Source of the DNA: Gemmatimonadota bacterium
GTDB lineage: Bacteria > Gemmatimonadota > Gemmatimonadetes > Longimicrobiales > Gaopeijiaceae
Assembly (NCBI GenBank): GCA_028873815.1
Contig: JAPPNN010000004.1
Coordinates: forward strand, 144,829-208,828
DNA length: 64,000 nucleotides
Direction of reading: 5' to 3'
Within the stretch, counting starts at the first letter, position 1. Each line of letters begins with the position of its first letter. Positions 9,964-18,825 of the stretch are shown piece after piece. A program made the translations under genes and the position numbers. The notes beneath the pieces were generated by a model, which was given only the letters and a program-made list of their open reading frames with translations, made no database searches and was not told the origin of the DNA.

Positions 9964-12900
9964 ATGCGCCGATTTTGTCGTATACTTGGCCGATTTTGTC
10001 ATATTCTGATCCTGGGTTTGGCGCTTGTCACCCTCGGGTGGTCACCGGCTGCCGCCATTGCGCAGTCTCAGGCGTCCACCGGCGTCATCCGTGGATCGGT
10101 ACTCGATCCGGCCGGCACGCCGGTGGCCGGTGCCGTGGTGCGAATGACCCACCGCCAGACCGGGCTCGTGACGACCGTGCTTACGACCCGTTCCGGCACT
10201 TTCGTCCGCCCTCTCCTCCCGCTGGGCACCTACGATGTGGCCGCGCAGTCGGAAGACCAGCTCGGCACGGCGACCGCCCAGGGTCTCGTCCTCCGGGTCG
10301 GGGAGGAACTCAACCTTGCCTTGCGGTTCACAGCGGTGGAGCTCGAGGGAATCACGGTGGAGGGAGACCGCGAGCAACTCGTGCACCCCGAGGACGTGAC
10401 CAGCTCGACCCGGCTCTCCGAAGAAGTCGTGGACGGGATTCCCAACAACGGGCGCAACTACCTGGACTTCGCGCTCCTGACCCCGGGTGTTGCGATTTCC
10501 CAGGGGCCCGACGGAGACGAGCTCAACATCAGCGGCCAGCGCGGCATCTTCAACAACTTCATTGTCGACGGCGCCGACTTCAACAACCCCTTCTTCGGCG
10601 AGCAGCGCGGCGGCCAGCGCCCCGCGTTCACCTTCAGCCAGGATGCGATCGAAGAGGTGGTGGTCGTCAATCAGGGCGCGTCGGCCGAGTTCGGACGCTC
10701 GGCGGGCGGGTTCGTCAACGTGATCACCAAATCGGGGACCAACGCGCTGGCGGGTTCCGCGCACTACTTCGGGCAGTGGGACGGCATCTCGGCGGCATAT
10801 CCCGTCGCGGCGCAGGCGGGTGAGCCGGATTTCCTGCGCAATCAGTTCGGGTTCACGCTGGGCGGGCCCATCGCACGCGACCGGGCCTTCTTCTTCGTGG
10901 CCTACGACCAGCAGGACGCGACGGAGACGAAGCAGATGCACCGCGTGGTCGAAAGCCCGGCGAATCTGGCGAAGCTGCAGGACTTCCTGGCCTCACGGTG
11001 GCCGGGGCTCTTCGAGGACGAGTTCGGACCCATTTCCCGCACCGACGACGCCCGCGCGCTGCTTGCGAAGGCGGACTATCATCTCGACGGTCGCAATCAG
11101 GTCTCCTTCAAGTACAACTACAACTGGTCGGAACAGGTCAACGGGACGTTCGACGTGGACTCGTGGGGACTGTCGGCCAACGGGATCGAGACGGACGAGG
11201 CGCACGCCTTCAACGCCAGCTGGCGTTCGCTACTGAGCAGCACCCTGTCCCACGAGTTGCGGGTGCAGTGGGCGCGCGAGGACCGCGTGCGCTGGTACGA
11301 CGGCCCGCTGATGCCGGGAGCCACGCCGCCCGCGACGCCGCAGTTCGTCTCCCTCGGCGGTCGCCCGTTCCCCGATATCGGCATGGACTTCGCCGACGGC
11401 TTCCGTATCGGCCTCCCGTTCTTTCTTCCCATCGATCCCGCGTACGACACGCGTCTGCAGGTCGTGGACAACTGGTCCTGGCTCCGGGACCGGCACCTCT
11501 TCAAGGCGGGCGTCGAGTACAACCGCACGGCCGTGTCGCAGCAGTTCATCGGGTTCGCCAACGGCCGCTACGTCTTCGATTCGGTTGACGGGTTCATCAG
11601 CTTCGTCACGCACGGCAGCCGCTACGTCACCTGCTCGGACGGGTCCGACAGCGCCACGGGAAGCTGTCCCGAGGGTGCTGCCATAACCGGACCAGTGCTC
11701 CTTTACCTGCAATCGGGAACCGTCCCCGGAGTGGCGCCGGACCGACTGGGCCGGGGGGACTTCGGCGTGAACGAGCTGGCGTTCTACCTCCAGGACACCT
11801 GGAAGCCGACCGACCGGCTCACCCTGAACCTGGGGGTGCGCTGGGAGGGGACATGGCACCCGCAGGTCGCCGTGCAGCCGAACGCGACCTTCTTCGCACC
11901 CTATCTGGGCGACCCCCGCTTCCCGTCCGACGGCACGATCCCCGACGACCTCGACAACTTCCAGCCGCGCCTCGGCCTCGCGTGGGACGTGTCCGGGGAC
12001 GCCAGCACGGTTATCCGGCTCAACGCCGGTGCATACCACGCGCGCATACCCATGCTGGTTTTTGCGCAGAGCGTGACCACCAACGGCGCCTTCCAGCAGA
12101 TCTTCTTCCGCAACAGCTTCGGGCTCCCGGAGCAGGGGCCGCCCGCGGTCGGGGAACTCATCGACGGAAGCGCCACGGCGCCGTTCCTTCCCGACATTCA
12201 CGTGACGGCCAAGGACCTGGAGCTGCCCCGCACCTGGTCGTTCTCGGCCGCAGCCGAGCGGCAGCTGGCCGGCGAGGTGGCCGTGAGCATTTCGTACCAG
12301 CACGCCCGGGGCGACAACCTCTTCCGCTTCGTCAACCGCAACGATGCGGCGTTCGGGTCGCCCTTCAGCCTGGGCACCCACACCGGCGGAGGCGGGATTG
12401 GCGCGCTCACCGTGGCCGAGAGCACGGCATTTTCGCGCTACCACGCGGTAACGGCCGGGCTGCGCGGCCAGGATGCCTGGGGCGGACGCCTGACCTTCGA
12501 CGTCGGCTACACGCTGTCCTTCGACCGGTCCGACGACGACAACGAACGCGATCCCTTCACGTTCCGTTACGCGGACGCGTCCAGCCTGACGTCGGAATAC
12601 GGCTGGTCCGACCGCGACCGGCGGCACAAGGTCACGGGCTACCTGGCGTTCGACCTTCCCGGAAACGTCGCCTTCAACAACGTGGTGCGGTATCTGTCCG
12701 CGTCGCCCGTCTCCGAGAACTGTGCCCGGCGCGGCGAGCGGGCCAGTCAGCCGACCGACCGGATCTGCACGGACGGCACCATTCTCGAGCGCAACACGCT
12801 CCGGCGCGCCAACGAGTTCTTCACCTGGGACGTCAAGCTGTCACGTCCCTTCGAGGTCGGCGCCGGCCGGACGGTCGAGGCGGTCTTCGACGTCTTCAAC

Positions 12901-13026
12901 CTGACCAATGCCGACAACTCGCTGGACACCGCCCAGGGATCGCTCCTCTTCAACTTCGACGGGTCGATCAGAAGCGGCCTGGGGGATACGCGCCGGGCGC
13001 AGCTGGGAGCGCGCGTGCGGTTCTGA
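9964..13026 (+). CDS. TonB-dependent receptor, CarboxypepD_reg/Oar-like
   Basis: Signal peptide MRRFCRILGRFCHILILGLALVTLG; GVIRGSVLDPAGTPVAGAVVRMTHRQTG; plug VDGADFNNPFFGEQRGGQRPAFTFSQDAIEEVVVVNQGASAEFGRSAGGFVNVITKSGTN; C-term QLGARVRF. Confidence 0.92.
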   Translation: MRRFCRILGRFCHILILGLALVTLGWSPAAAIAQSQASTGVIRGSVLDPAGTPVAGAVVRMTHRQTGLVTTVLTTRSGTFVRPLLPLGTYDVAAQSEDQLGTATAQGLVLRVGEELNLALRFTAVELEGITVEGDREQLVHPEDVTSSTRLSEEVVDGIPNNGRNYLDFALLTPGVAISQGPDGDELNISGQRGIFNNFIVDGADFNNPFFGEQRGGQRPAFTFSQDAIEEVVVVNQGASAEFGRSAGGFVNVITKSGTNALAGSAHYFGQWDGISAAYPVAAQAGEPDFLRNQFGFTLGGPIARDRAFFFVAYDQQDATETKQMHRVVESPANLAKLQDFLASRWPGLFEDEFGPISRTDDARALLAKADYHLDGRNQVSFKYNYNWSEQVNGTFDVDSWGLSANGIETDEAHAFNASWRSLLSSTLSHELRVQWAREDRVRWYDGPLMPGATPPATPQFVSLGGRPFPDIGMDFADGFRIGLPFFLPIDPAYDTRLQVVDNWSWLRDRHLFKAGVEYNRTAVSQQFIGFANGRYVFDSVDGFISFVTHGSRYVTCSDGSDSATGSCPEGAAITGPVLLYLQSGTVPGVAPDRLGRGDFGVNELAFYLQDTWKPTDRLTLNLGVRWEGTWHPQVAVQPNATFFAPYLGDPRFPSDGTIPDDLDNFQPRLGLAWDVSGDASTVIRLNAGAYHARIPMLVFAQSVTTNGAFQQIFFRNSFGLPEQGPPAVGELIDGSATAPFLPDIHVTAKDLELPRTWSFSAAAERQLAGEVAVSISYQHARGDNLFRFVNRNDAAFGSPFSLGTHTGGGGIGALTVAESTAFSRYHAVTAGLRGQDAWGGRLTFDVGYTLSFDRSDDDNERDPFTFRYADASSLTSEYGWSDRDRRHKVTGYLAFDLPGNVAFNNVVRYLSASPVSENCARRGERASQPTDRICTDGTILERNTLRRANEFFTWDVKLSRPFEVGAGRTVEAVFDVFNLTNADNSLDTAQGSLLFNFDGSIRSGLGDTRRAQLGARVRF
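9968..10009 (+). repeat. 21-bp tandem duplication (2 copies) in the TBDR signal-peptide region
   Basis: GCCGATTTTGTCGTATACTTG followed directly by GCCGATTTTGTCATATTCTGA; in-frame heptads RFCRILG/RFCHILI. Confidence 0.8.
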
Positions 13027-13034
13027 CCAGACCT

Positions 13035-13059
13035 GGCCAAGTATCTAGCCAACTTGGTC
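13035..13059. terminator. Hairpin between convergent genes; possible bidirectional terminator
   Basis: GGCCAAGT-ATCTAGCCA-ACTTGGTC, 8-bp stem with one G-U wobble, between stops at 13026 and 13069. Confidence 0.4.
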
Positions 13060-13068
13060 CGGGCCCCA

Positions 13069-14853
13069 TCACCTGCCCACCTTCACCGCCAGGATGTCCA
13101 CGTTGTGATACTCCCGGTGCTTCACGGACGCGGCGTGATGGCGCAGAAGCGCCAGTGAGAGATCCCGCTCGCTGGTCGGGTCGGGACGGTCGCCGAGCAG
13201 CATCATCTGGTTCTCCAGGTTGCCGGCGCGCGTGGCGGCCGTGAATTCCAGCGTGGCACCGTCGCGCGTGTCCTGGGCGATCACCCGCAGGCGACGTCCC
13301 TCGGCGGCTGGCGCATGCTCATCCTCTTCCTGGCGCAGGAGACAGAGCAGCGCTTCCTCGGTCGCGGCGCGCAGGCGTTCCGTCGCCTGGGCACCCCACC
13401 CGTACCGCGTTGCGAAATCGACAACGAAACGGTCGAGTTCCGGGAGGCTGTCCGGGCGCAGCGCCATCTCGGTCTTGCGCCGGCGAGGCCCGGTCAATTC
13501 GAGGAAGAGCGTCAGGAGCAGGACGGTCAGGCCGCCGGCCGTGAGGCCGTTCGCGAGCATGCGACCCGTCGGCGCGGCGAGGTGGCCCGGGAAGATGGCC
13601 TGGAACTGGATGCCGACGCCGATCCAGAACGCGAGGCCCGCGACGAGGGCGTTCTGCCTGTTGGCGCCTTCCCGGAAGACGATGCGCATCCCCTGGGCGA
13701 AGGTCACGCCGAAGATGACCATGATGTACGCGCCCAGCACCGGGGGCGGTATGGAGAGGATCAGGGCTGCGATCTTGGGCACGAAGGCGAGCGCGACGAG
13801 AGCGACGCCGATATGGACGCCCACCCTCCGCGCGGCCACACCGATGCCGTCCGCGAGTGCGATGCCAGCCGTGTACGGCCACGGCGGCAATACTCCGGCG
13901 AGTCCCGATAGCACGGTCCCGACGCCGCAGGCGTTGACGGCCCCTTCGACCTTGCGGAAATCGACGGCCTTCCGCTCCCGGTAAGAGAGTCGTTGCATGC
14001 GCACCGTGTCGCCGACCTGCCGAACCGTGATCACGAACGTCACGAAGAGGAAGCCGGGCAGCAGGATCCAGAAACCGGGACCGAAGCTCAGGTCCAACCC
14101 GGGTGAAGCCGCCGAAGGCACGCCGATCCAGGACGCATGGGCGACGCGTTCGAAGTCGAGGATCCCGAAGAATGCCGCAGTCAGGCATCCCGCGCCCATC
14201 CCGAGCACCGGGGTCCAGGCGCGCACGATCCTGGGCGCGCGAAGCATCAGGCCCACGACGACGACGATCGTCACGGCGGCGACCGTGGGGGCCGCGGTTG
14301 TGGGCGCCCCCTCCGACACCCTCGTGAGCATGGCGAACCCCATGGGCATCACCGTCACCGAGACGAGGGCGAGAAGCGTGCCGGACACAAGTGGCGTGAT
14401 CAGGCGCCTGAGGTGCGACAGGCTGGCCGCCAGGACGAACTGACAGAGCGCCGACGCCACGACCAGCGCTCCGAGCAGGGCAGGACCGCCCGTGATCAGC
14501 GCGAGCACGGCCACCCCGATGGCGGCCCCCGAAGCACCCATGACAGTGAGACTTCCGCCACCGATCGCGCCGAACCGGATCGCCTGCACGACCGTCACCA
14601 AGCCGCCGATCACCATGCTGGCGAAGATCGCCCAGGACAGGTACGCGTCGCCCTGGTTTGCGACGCGCGCGACGATCGTGTTGACCACGACCACCGGCAC
14701 ACACACCAGAACCGCCGTCTGCGACCCGATGATGAACGACGCCAGAGGGGGAGGCCGATCGTCGGCGGCGTAACGCAGTCTGCTTCGGGATTGTCCCGCT
14801 TCAGGTGTCATACCGCCCATAATACCTTGAGTGCGTTCCGAGGTCACGCACAC
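13069..14853 (-). CDS. NCS2-family nucleobase (uracil/xanthine) permease with an extra C-terminal domain
   Basis: 594 aa; GGSLTVMGASGAAIGVAVL, LITPLVSGTLLALVSVTVMPMGFAML, KVEGAVNACGVGTVLSGLAGVLPPWPYTAGIALADGIGVAARRVG; last ~130 aa are cytosolic-looking. Confidence 0.85.
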   Translation of the reverse strand: MCVTSERTQGIMGGMTPEAGQSRSRLRYAADDRPPPLASFIIGSQTAVLVCVPVVVVNTIVARVANQGDAYLSWAIFASMVIGGLVTVVQAIRFGAIGGGSLTVMGASGAAIGVAVLALITGGPALLGALVVASALCQFVLAASLSHLRRLITPLVSGTLLALVSVTVMPMGFAMLTRVSEGAPTTAAPTVAAVTIVVVVGLMLRAPRIVRAWTPVLGMGAGCLTAAFFGILDFERVAHASWIGVPSAASPGLDLSFGPGFWILLPGFLFVTFVITVRQVGDTVRMQRLSYRERKAVDFRKVEGAVNACGVGTVLSGLAGVLPPWPYTAGIALADGIGVAARRVGVHIGVALVALAFVPKIAALILSIPPPVLGAYIMVIFGVTFAQGMRIVFREGANRQNALVAGLAFWIGVGIQFQAIFPGHLAAPTGRMLANGLTAGGLTVLLLTLFLELTGPRRRKTEMALRPDSLPELDRFVVDFATRYGWGAQATERLRAATEEALLCLLRQEEDEHAPAAEGRRLRVIAQDTRDGATLEFTAATRAGNLENQMMLLGDRPDPTSERDLSLALLRHHAASVKHREYHNVDILAVKVGR

Positions 14854-14877
14854 CCCGTACCCGGGCCCGTCCCTGCC

Positions 14878-15981
14878 ATGCCCATGGTCGACCAGACGTC
14901 ACAACTCCGCGCTCCGGTCCTGGTCACGGGCGCCAACGGCTACGTCGCATCCTGGCTGGTCAAGCGACTGCTCGAACGCGGCTTCGACGTGCATGCCACC
15001 GTGCGGGACCGGCGCGATCCGCGAAAGACCGGCCACCTCGAGGCCATGGCGCATGGCTGTCCCGGCACGCTGTCCCTGTTTCGGGCCGACCTGCTTGATC
15101 GACAGGGGTTCGACCGGGCCATGGCGGGTTGCGGGTTGGTGTTTCACACCGCCTCGCCCCTCATTGTGCGGAATGTCCAAGATCCCCAGCGCGATCTTGT
15201 CGAGCCCGCGACGCAGGGCACCCACAACGTTCTGGAGGCCGCCAACCGTACCCCGTCCGTGCGCCGGATCGTCCTCACATCCAGCATCGTCGCGATCTAC
15301 GGGGACGCCGCCGACCTGGAAGGCATCGACGCGGACAGGTTCGACGAGAGCCACTGGAACACGACCAGCAACGAGCGCCACCAACCCTATTCCTGGTCCA
15401 AGACGCTGTCGGAGCGGCTGGCCTGGAAGATTGCCGGTGAACAGGCGCGCGCCGGCCAAAAGGCGCAGTGGGACCTCGTGGTCGTGAACCCCGGACTGGT
15501 ACTGGGACCGAGCCTGAGCATCCACACCAGCGCGGAAGGGGTCCTGGTCATGCGGGACTTCGGAAACGGCTACTACCGCTTCGGCGCCCCGGCACTCGAA
15601 TTCGCGATCGTCGACGTACGCGATGTCGCGGAAGGCCACATTCGCGCAGGGCTACTGCCGAACGCGCGCGGTCGCTACATCCTCGTCAGCGAGTCGTTGA
15701 GCCTGCTCGAAATCGCCGGGATTCTGCGTTCCCGGTTCGGCGACGCTTTTCCGTTCCCACGCCGAAAGGTCCCCAATGCCGCGGCGCTGATGCTCGCTTC
15801 CAGCAGGGGAATACCCCAGGCGGTCGCCAAGCGCAACCTCGGGTATCCGCTCAGGTTCGACAGCCGCCGGGCGAGGGACCGGCTCGGCCTGACCTTCCGG
15901 CCCGCCGCGGAATCGGTCGTCGACCACTTCCAGCAACTGCTTGACGATGGCCTCGTTCCCGCGACAGCACGGCGGCCTTGA
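14878..15981 (+). CDS. NAD-dependent epimerase/dehydratase (dihydroflavonol-4-reductase-like extended SDR)
   Basis: ATG 14878; VLVTGANGYVASWLVKRLLERGFDVHATVRD; YSWSKTLSE (YxxxK). Confidence 0.9.
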   Translation: MPMVDQTSQLRAPVLVTGANGYVASWLVKRLLERGFDVHATVRDRRDPRKTGHLEAMAHGCPGTLSLFRADLLDRQGFDRAMAGCGLVFHTASPLIVRNVQDPQRDLVEPATQGTHNVLEAANRTPSVRRIVLTSSIVAIYGDAADLEGIDADRFDESHWNTTSNERHQPYSWSKTLSERLAWKIAGEQARAGQKAQWDLVVVNPGLVLGPSLSIHTSAEGVLVMRDFGNGYYRFGAPALEFAIVDVRDVAEGHIRAGLLPNARGRYILVSESLSLLEIAGILRSRFGDAFPFPRRKVPNAAALMLASSRGIPQAVAKRNLGYPLRFDSRRARDRLGLTFRPAAESVVDHFQQLLDDGLVPATARRP

Positions 15982-16000
15982 TTCCTGGATCTTCCCGCCG

Positions 16001-17170
16001 CTACGACTTCGGAATCTCCTTGTCCGGGTCCACGAACGGCTTCGGTACCACGGCAGCCTGCCGCTCCCCGTCCGGCGTGGCTACCCGCAGCCGCGTCCCC
16101 AACTCCGCCAACGCCGTTGGCACCATCGCGTAGCCGATATTCCGCTTCAGCCGCGGCGACCACACCGCTGAGGTCACGCGGCCGATCGCATCGCCATTGC
16201 CGCCCGCGCCCCCCACCCCGTCCGCCCACACCGGCCACCGCGTCATGTTCAGGTCCAGCGGCGCGCCCGCGATCTCGACGCCCGCCAGCCGCCGCCGCGG
16301 CCCTTCCGCCGCGATCCGCGCCAGCGCCCCCCGGCCGATAAAGTCGCCCTCCTGGCCGCGGTCCACCTGCCACCCCATCCCGACCTCGTACGGGTTCGTG
16401 TCCAGCGTCATGTCGATCCCGTAATTCAGGATCCCCGCCTCGATCCGCCGGATGTCCGACGGCCCCGTGGGTGCAATGCCCAGGTCGGCGCCCGCGTCTA
16501 TGACCCGGTCCCACAGTTCGACCCCCCGGCTCCCCTCCCGCAGGTAGATCTCGTAACCGACCTCACCGCTCCATCCGGTCCGGGTCACCACCACCGGGAT
16601 GCCGTCCAGGTCGGTCTCCGCGAACCAGTAGTAGCGCAGCCCCGCGACCCCGTCCCCGAACAGCCTTCGCACCACCTCCTTCGACTTTGGCCCCTGCACC
16701 TGCATCGGCGACACGTCGGGCTCGCGCAGCCGCACATCCAACCCCGAATTCAGCGCCACCCCCTTTGCCCACAGCAGCACGTCGCTGTCCGCCAGCGCCA
16801 GCCAGAAGTGGTTCTCCCCCAGCCGCAGCAGCACGGGATCGTTCACGATGCCCCCGTCCTCGGCCGTAATCAGCACGTACTTGCCCTGCCCGACGGCGCA
16901 CTTCGACAGGTCCCGCGGCGTCAGCATGTTCGTGAACGCGAACGCGTCCGGCCCGGTGATCTCGACCTGCCGCTCGACGCTCACGTCCCACACCGTCACC
17001 CCGGTCCGCAGCCGCTCGTACTCGGCGTGCAGGTCGTCGTACCGGGTAGGCAGAAACATGTGGTTGTAGACCGTATAGGCACGGCAGCCGGCGCGCAGGG
17101 TGGCGTCGAAATACGGTGAACGGCGGAGCCGCGCCCCGCGCTGGATGAGTGCCATGTCGAAGGTGGTCAT
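16001..17170 (-). CDS. Aminomethyltransferase-fold protein, GcvT/DmdA superfamily
   Basis: VTVWDVSVERQVEITGPDAFAFTNMLTPRDLSKCAVGQGKYV ... EDGGIVNDPVLLRLGENHFWLALADSDVLLWAKGVA ... EPDVSPMQVQGPKS ... RTGWSGEVGYEIYL; C-term GcvT beta-barrel. Confidence 0.85.
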   Translation of the reverse strand: MTTFDMALIQRGARLRRSPYFDATLRAGCRAYTVYNHMFLPTRYDDLHAEYERLRTGVTVWDVSVERQVEITGPDAFAFTNMLTPRDLSKCAVGQGKYVLITAEDGGIVNDPVLLRLGENHFWLALADSDVLLWAKGVALNSGLDVRLREPDVSPMQVQGPKSKEVVRRLFGDGVAGLRYYWFAETDLDGIPVVVTRTGWSGEVGYEIYLREGSRGVELWDRVIDAGADLGIAPTGPSDIRRIEAGILNYGIDMTLDTNPYEVGMGWQVDRGQEGDFIGRGALARIAAEGPRRRLAGVEIAGAPLDLNMTRWPVWADGVGGAGGNGDAIGRVTSAVWSPRLKRNIGYAMVPTALAELGTRLRVATPDGERQAAVVPKPFVDPDKEIPKS

Positions 17171-17220
17171 GCTTGTATCTCCGGGTATTGAGGATCGGGG
17201 GTTTGACATTGTGAACGTTT

Positions 17221-18825
17221 TCACGAGCGTCCGCTCAATCGCGCCACCTGCTTCCGTTCGCGCAAGATTGCGCCTGCGGCAAGGCGGCCCGGTCCTCCCG
17301 TCACGCCGCCCCCCGGGTGGCACCCCGAGCCGCACAGGAACAATCCCTCGACCGGCGTCGCGTATCGCGCCCAACCCGCGATCGGGCGCATGAAGAGCAT
17401 CTGGTCGAGGCCCATCTGCCCGTGGTATTCGTCGCCATTTGTGAGACACGGTTCGGTTTCGAGGTCGAGCGGCGTGATCAGGCGGTGGTCGACGATGCGG
17501 TCGCGCATGCCGGGCAGGAAGTCGTCGAGGACGGTGAGGACGTTGGCGAGCAGGGCATCGTGGGTCGAATCGTCCTGCCAGCTGCCCGCGCGCAGGTGGT
17601 AGGGCGCGTACCGCACCTGGATCGAGGCCAGGTGGCGGCCGGCGGGCGCGAGCGCGGGGTCGTGCAGTGTGGGCATCACCATGTCGAGGTGCGGGCGGGC
17701 CGAGGCGCGGCCGTACTTCGCGTCATCGGCGGCGCGTTCGAGGTAGTCCAGGGTCGGAGCCACCAGAGTGTGGCCGGCGAGGCGTTCGGCCGCGTCCGGG
17801 AGTGGCGGGAGCCCGTCGAGCAGCAGGTGCAGGACCGCCGTGGTGCCGCGCATCTGGATGTTGGCGACCTTGCGGTTGAACTCGGGGCCGAGCCGCGGCG
17901 CGCCCACCAGAGCGAAGAAGGTGCGGCGGGGATCGGCGCCCGAGATCACGCAGCGGGCGGCGATCTCTTCCCCGCCTGCCAGGGCTACCCCGGTCGCGGC
18001 CCCGTCCTCCATCAGAATGCGCTCGACCTCCGTCCCGGTGCGCACCTCGGCGCCGTGCGCGCGCGCCGCCGCGGCCAGCGCAGCCGAGAGCGCCCCGATC
18101 CCGCCCTTCACGAACGCCGACGAGCGGAAGCCGTGGGGATCGCATCCGGTGGCGTGGTACAGCATCCGCAACGCGCCGCCCATGGCGCTGGGGCCTTGAC
18201 GGGAGCCCGCCAGCGCGGTACTGGCGAGCATCCCCTTGAGGGCGTCGCTCTCGAACCAGTCGTCGAGGAGGTCGCGGGCCGGGAGCGGCGCCACGCGCAG
18301 CAGTTCCACGACCGTACGCTTGCCGAGCCTGCCCGCCCGGATGAGGGGGCGTAGGAGGCGGAGACGCTCCCGCGCGGTCATGTCGTGCGGGGCGGGGGCC
18401 GGGTGATCGAGGGCGACGCGCAGCACCCGCGCCATGGTGTGCAGGTGGTCGGCCCAGTCGGGGAAGCGGGCCGCGTCCGCGCGGCTGTGACGGGCGATGT
18501 CGTCACGGGTGCGCGCGGGGTCGCGCCACAGGGTGAGGGCCTCGCCGCCGCCGGTCAGCGAGGTCGCCAGCGCGGGGGGGTGAATCCACTCGAGACCGTG
18601 GGCGTCGAGGCCGAGGTCGGCGGCGAAGCCCGCGGGGAAGAGGCCCGCGTCCTGGGCGGCCACGTTGACGGCGCAGCCGGGGAAGATCTCCGCCGTCGAG
18701 GCTGCGCCCCCCAGGACCGCCCGCTGTTCCAGCACGAGGACCTTCCACCTCTCGCAGGCGAGGCGGGCGGCCGTCACCAATGCGTTGTGACCGCCTCCCA
18801 CGACGACCGCGTCGTACTGCTTCAC
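17221..18825 (-). CDS. NAD(P)/FAD-dependent oxidoreductase (PYROXD2/CrtI-like), copy 2
   Basis: GTG start 18823-18825 overlapping the upstream TGA; YDAVVVGGGHNALVTAARLA ... LFLCGSGCHPGGGVTGGPGRLAAGAIL. Confidence 0.88.
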   Translation of the reverse strand: MKQYDAVVVGGGHNALVTAARLACERWKVLVLEQRAVLGGAASTAEIFPGCAVNVAAQDAGLFPAGFAADLGLDAHGLEWIHPPALATSLTGGGEALTLWRDPARTRDDIARHSRADAARFPDWADHLHTMARVLRVALDHPAPAPHDMTARERLRLLRPLIRAGRLGKRTVVELLRVAPLPARDLLDDWFESDALKGMLASTALAGSRQGPSAMGGALRMLYHATGCDPHGFRSSAFVKGGIGALSAALAAAARAHGAEVRTGTEVERILMEDGAATGVALAGGEEIAARCVISGADPRRTFFALVGAPRLGPEFNRKVANIQMRGTTAVLHLLLDGLPPLPDAAERLAGHTLVAPTLDYLERAADDAKYGRASARPHLDMVMPTLHDPALAPAGRHLASIQVRYAPYHLRAGSWQDDSTHDALLANVLTVLDDFLPGMRDRIVDHRLITPLDLETEPCLTNGDEYHGQMGLDQMLFMRPIAGWARYATPVEGLFLCGSGCHPGGGVTGGPGRLAAGAILRERKQVARLSGRS

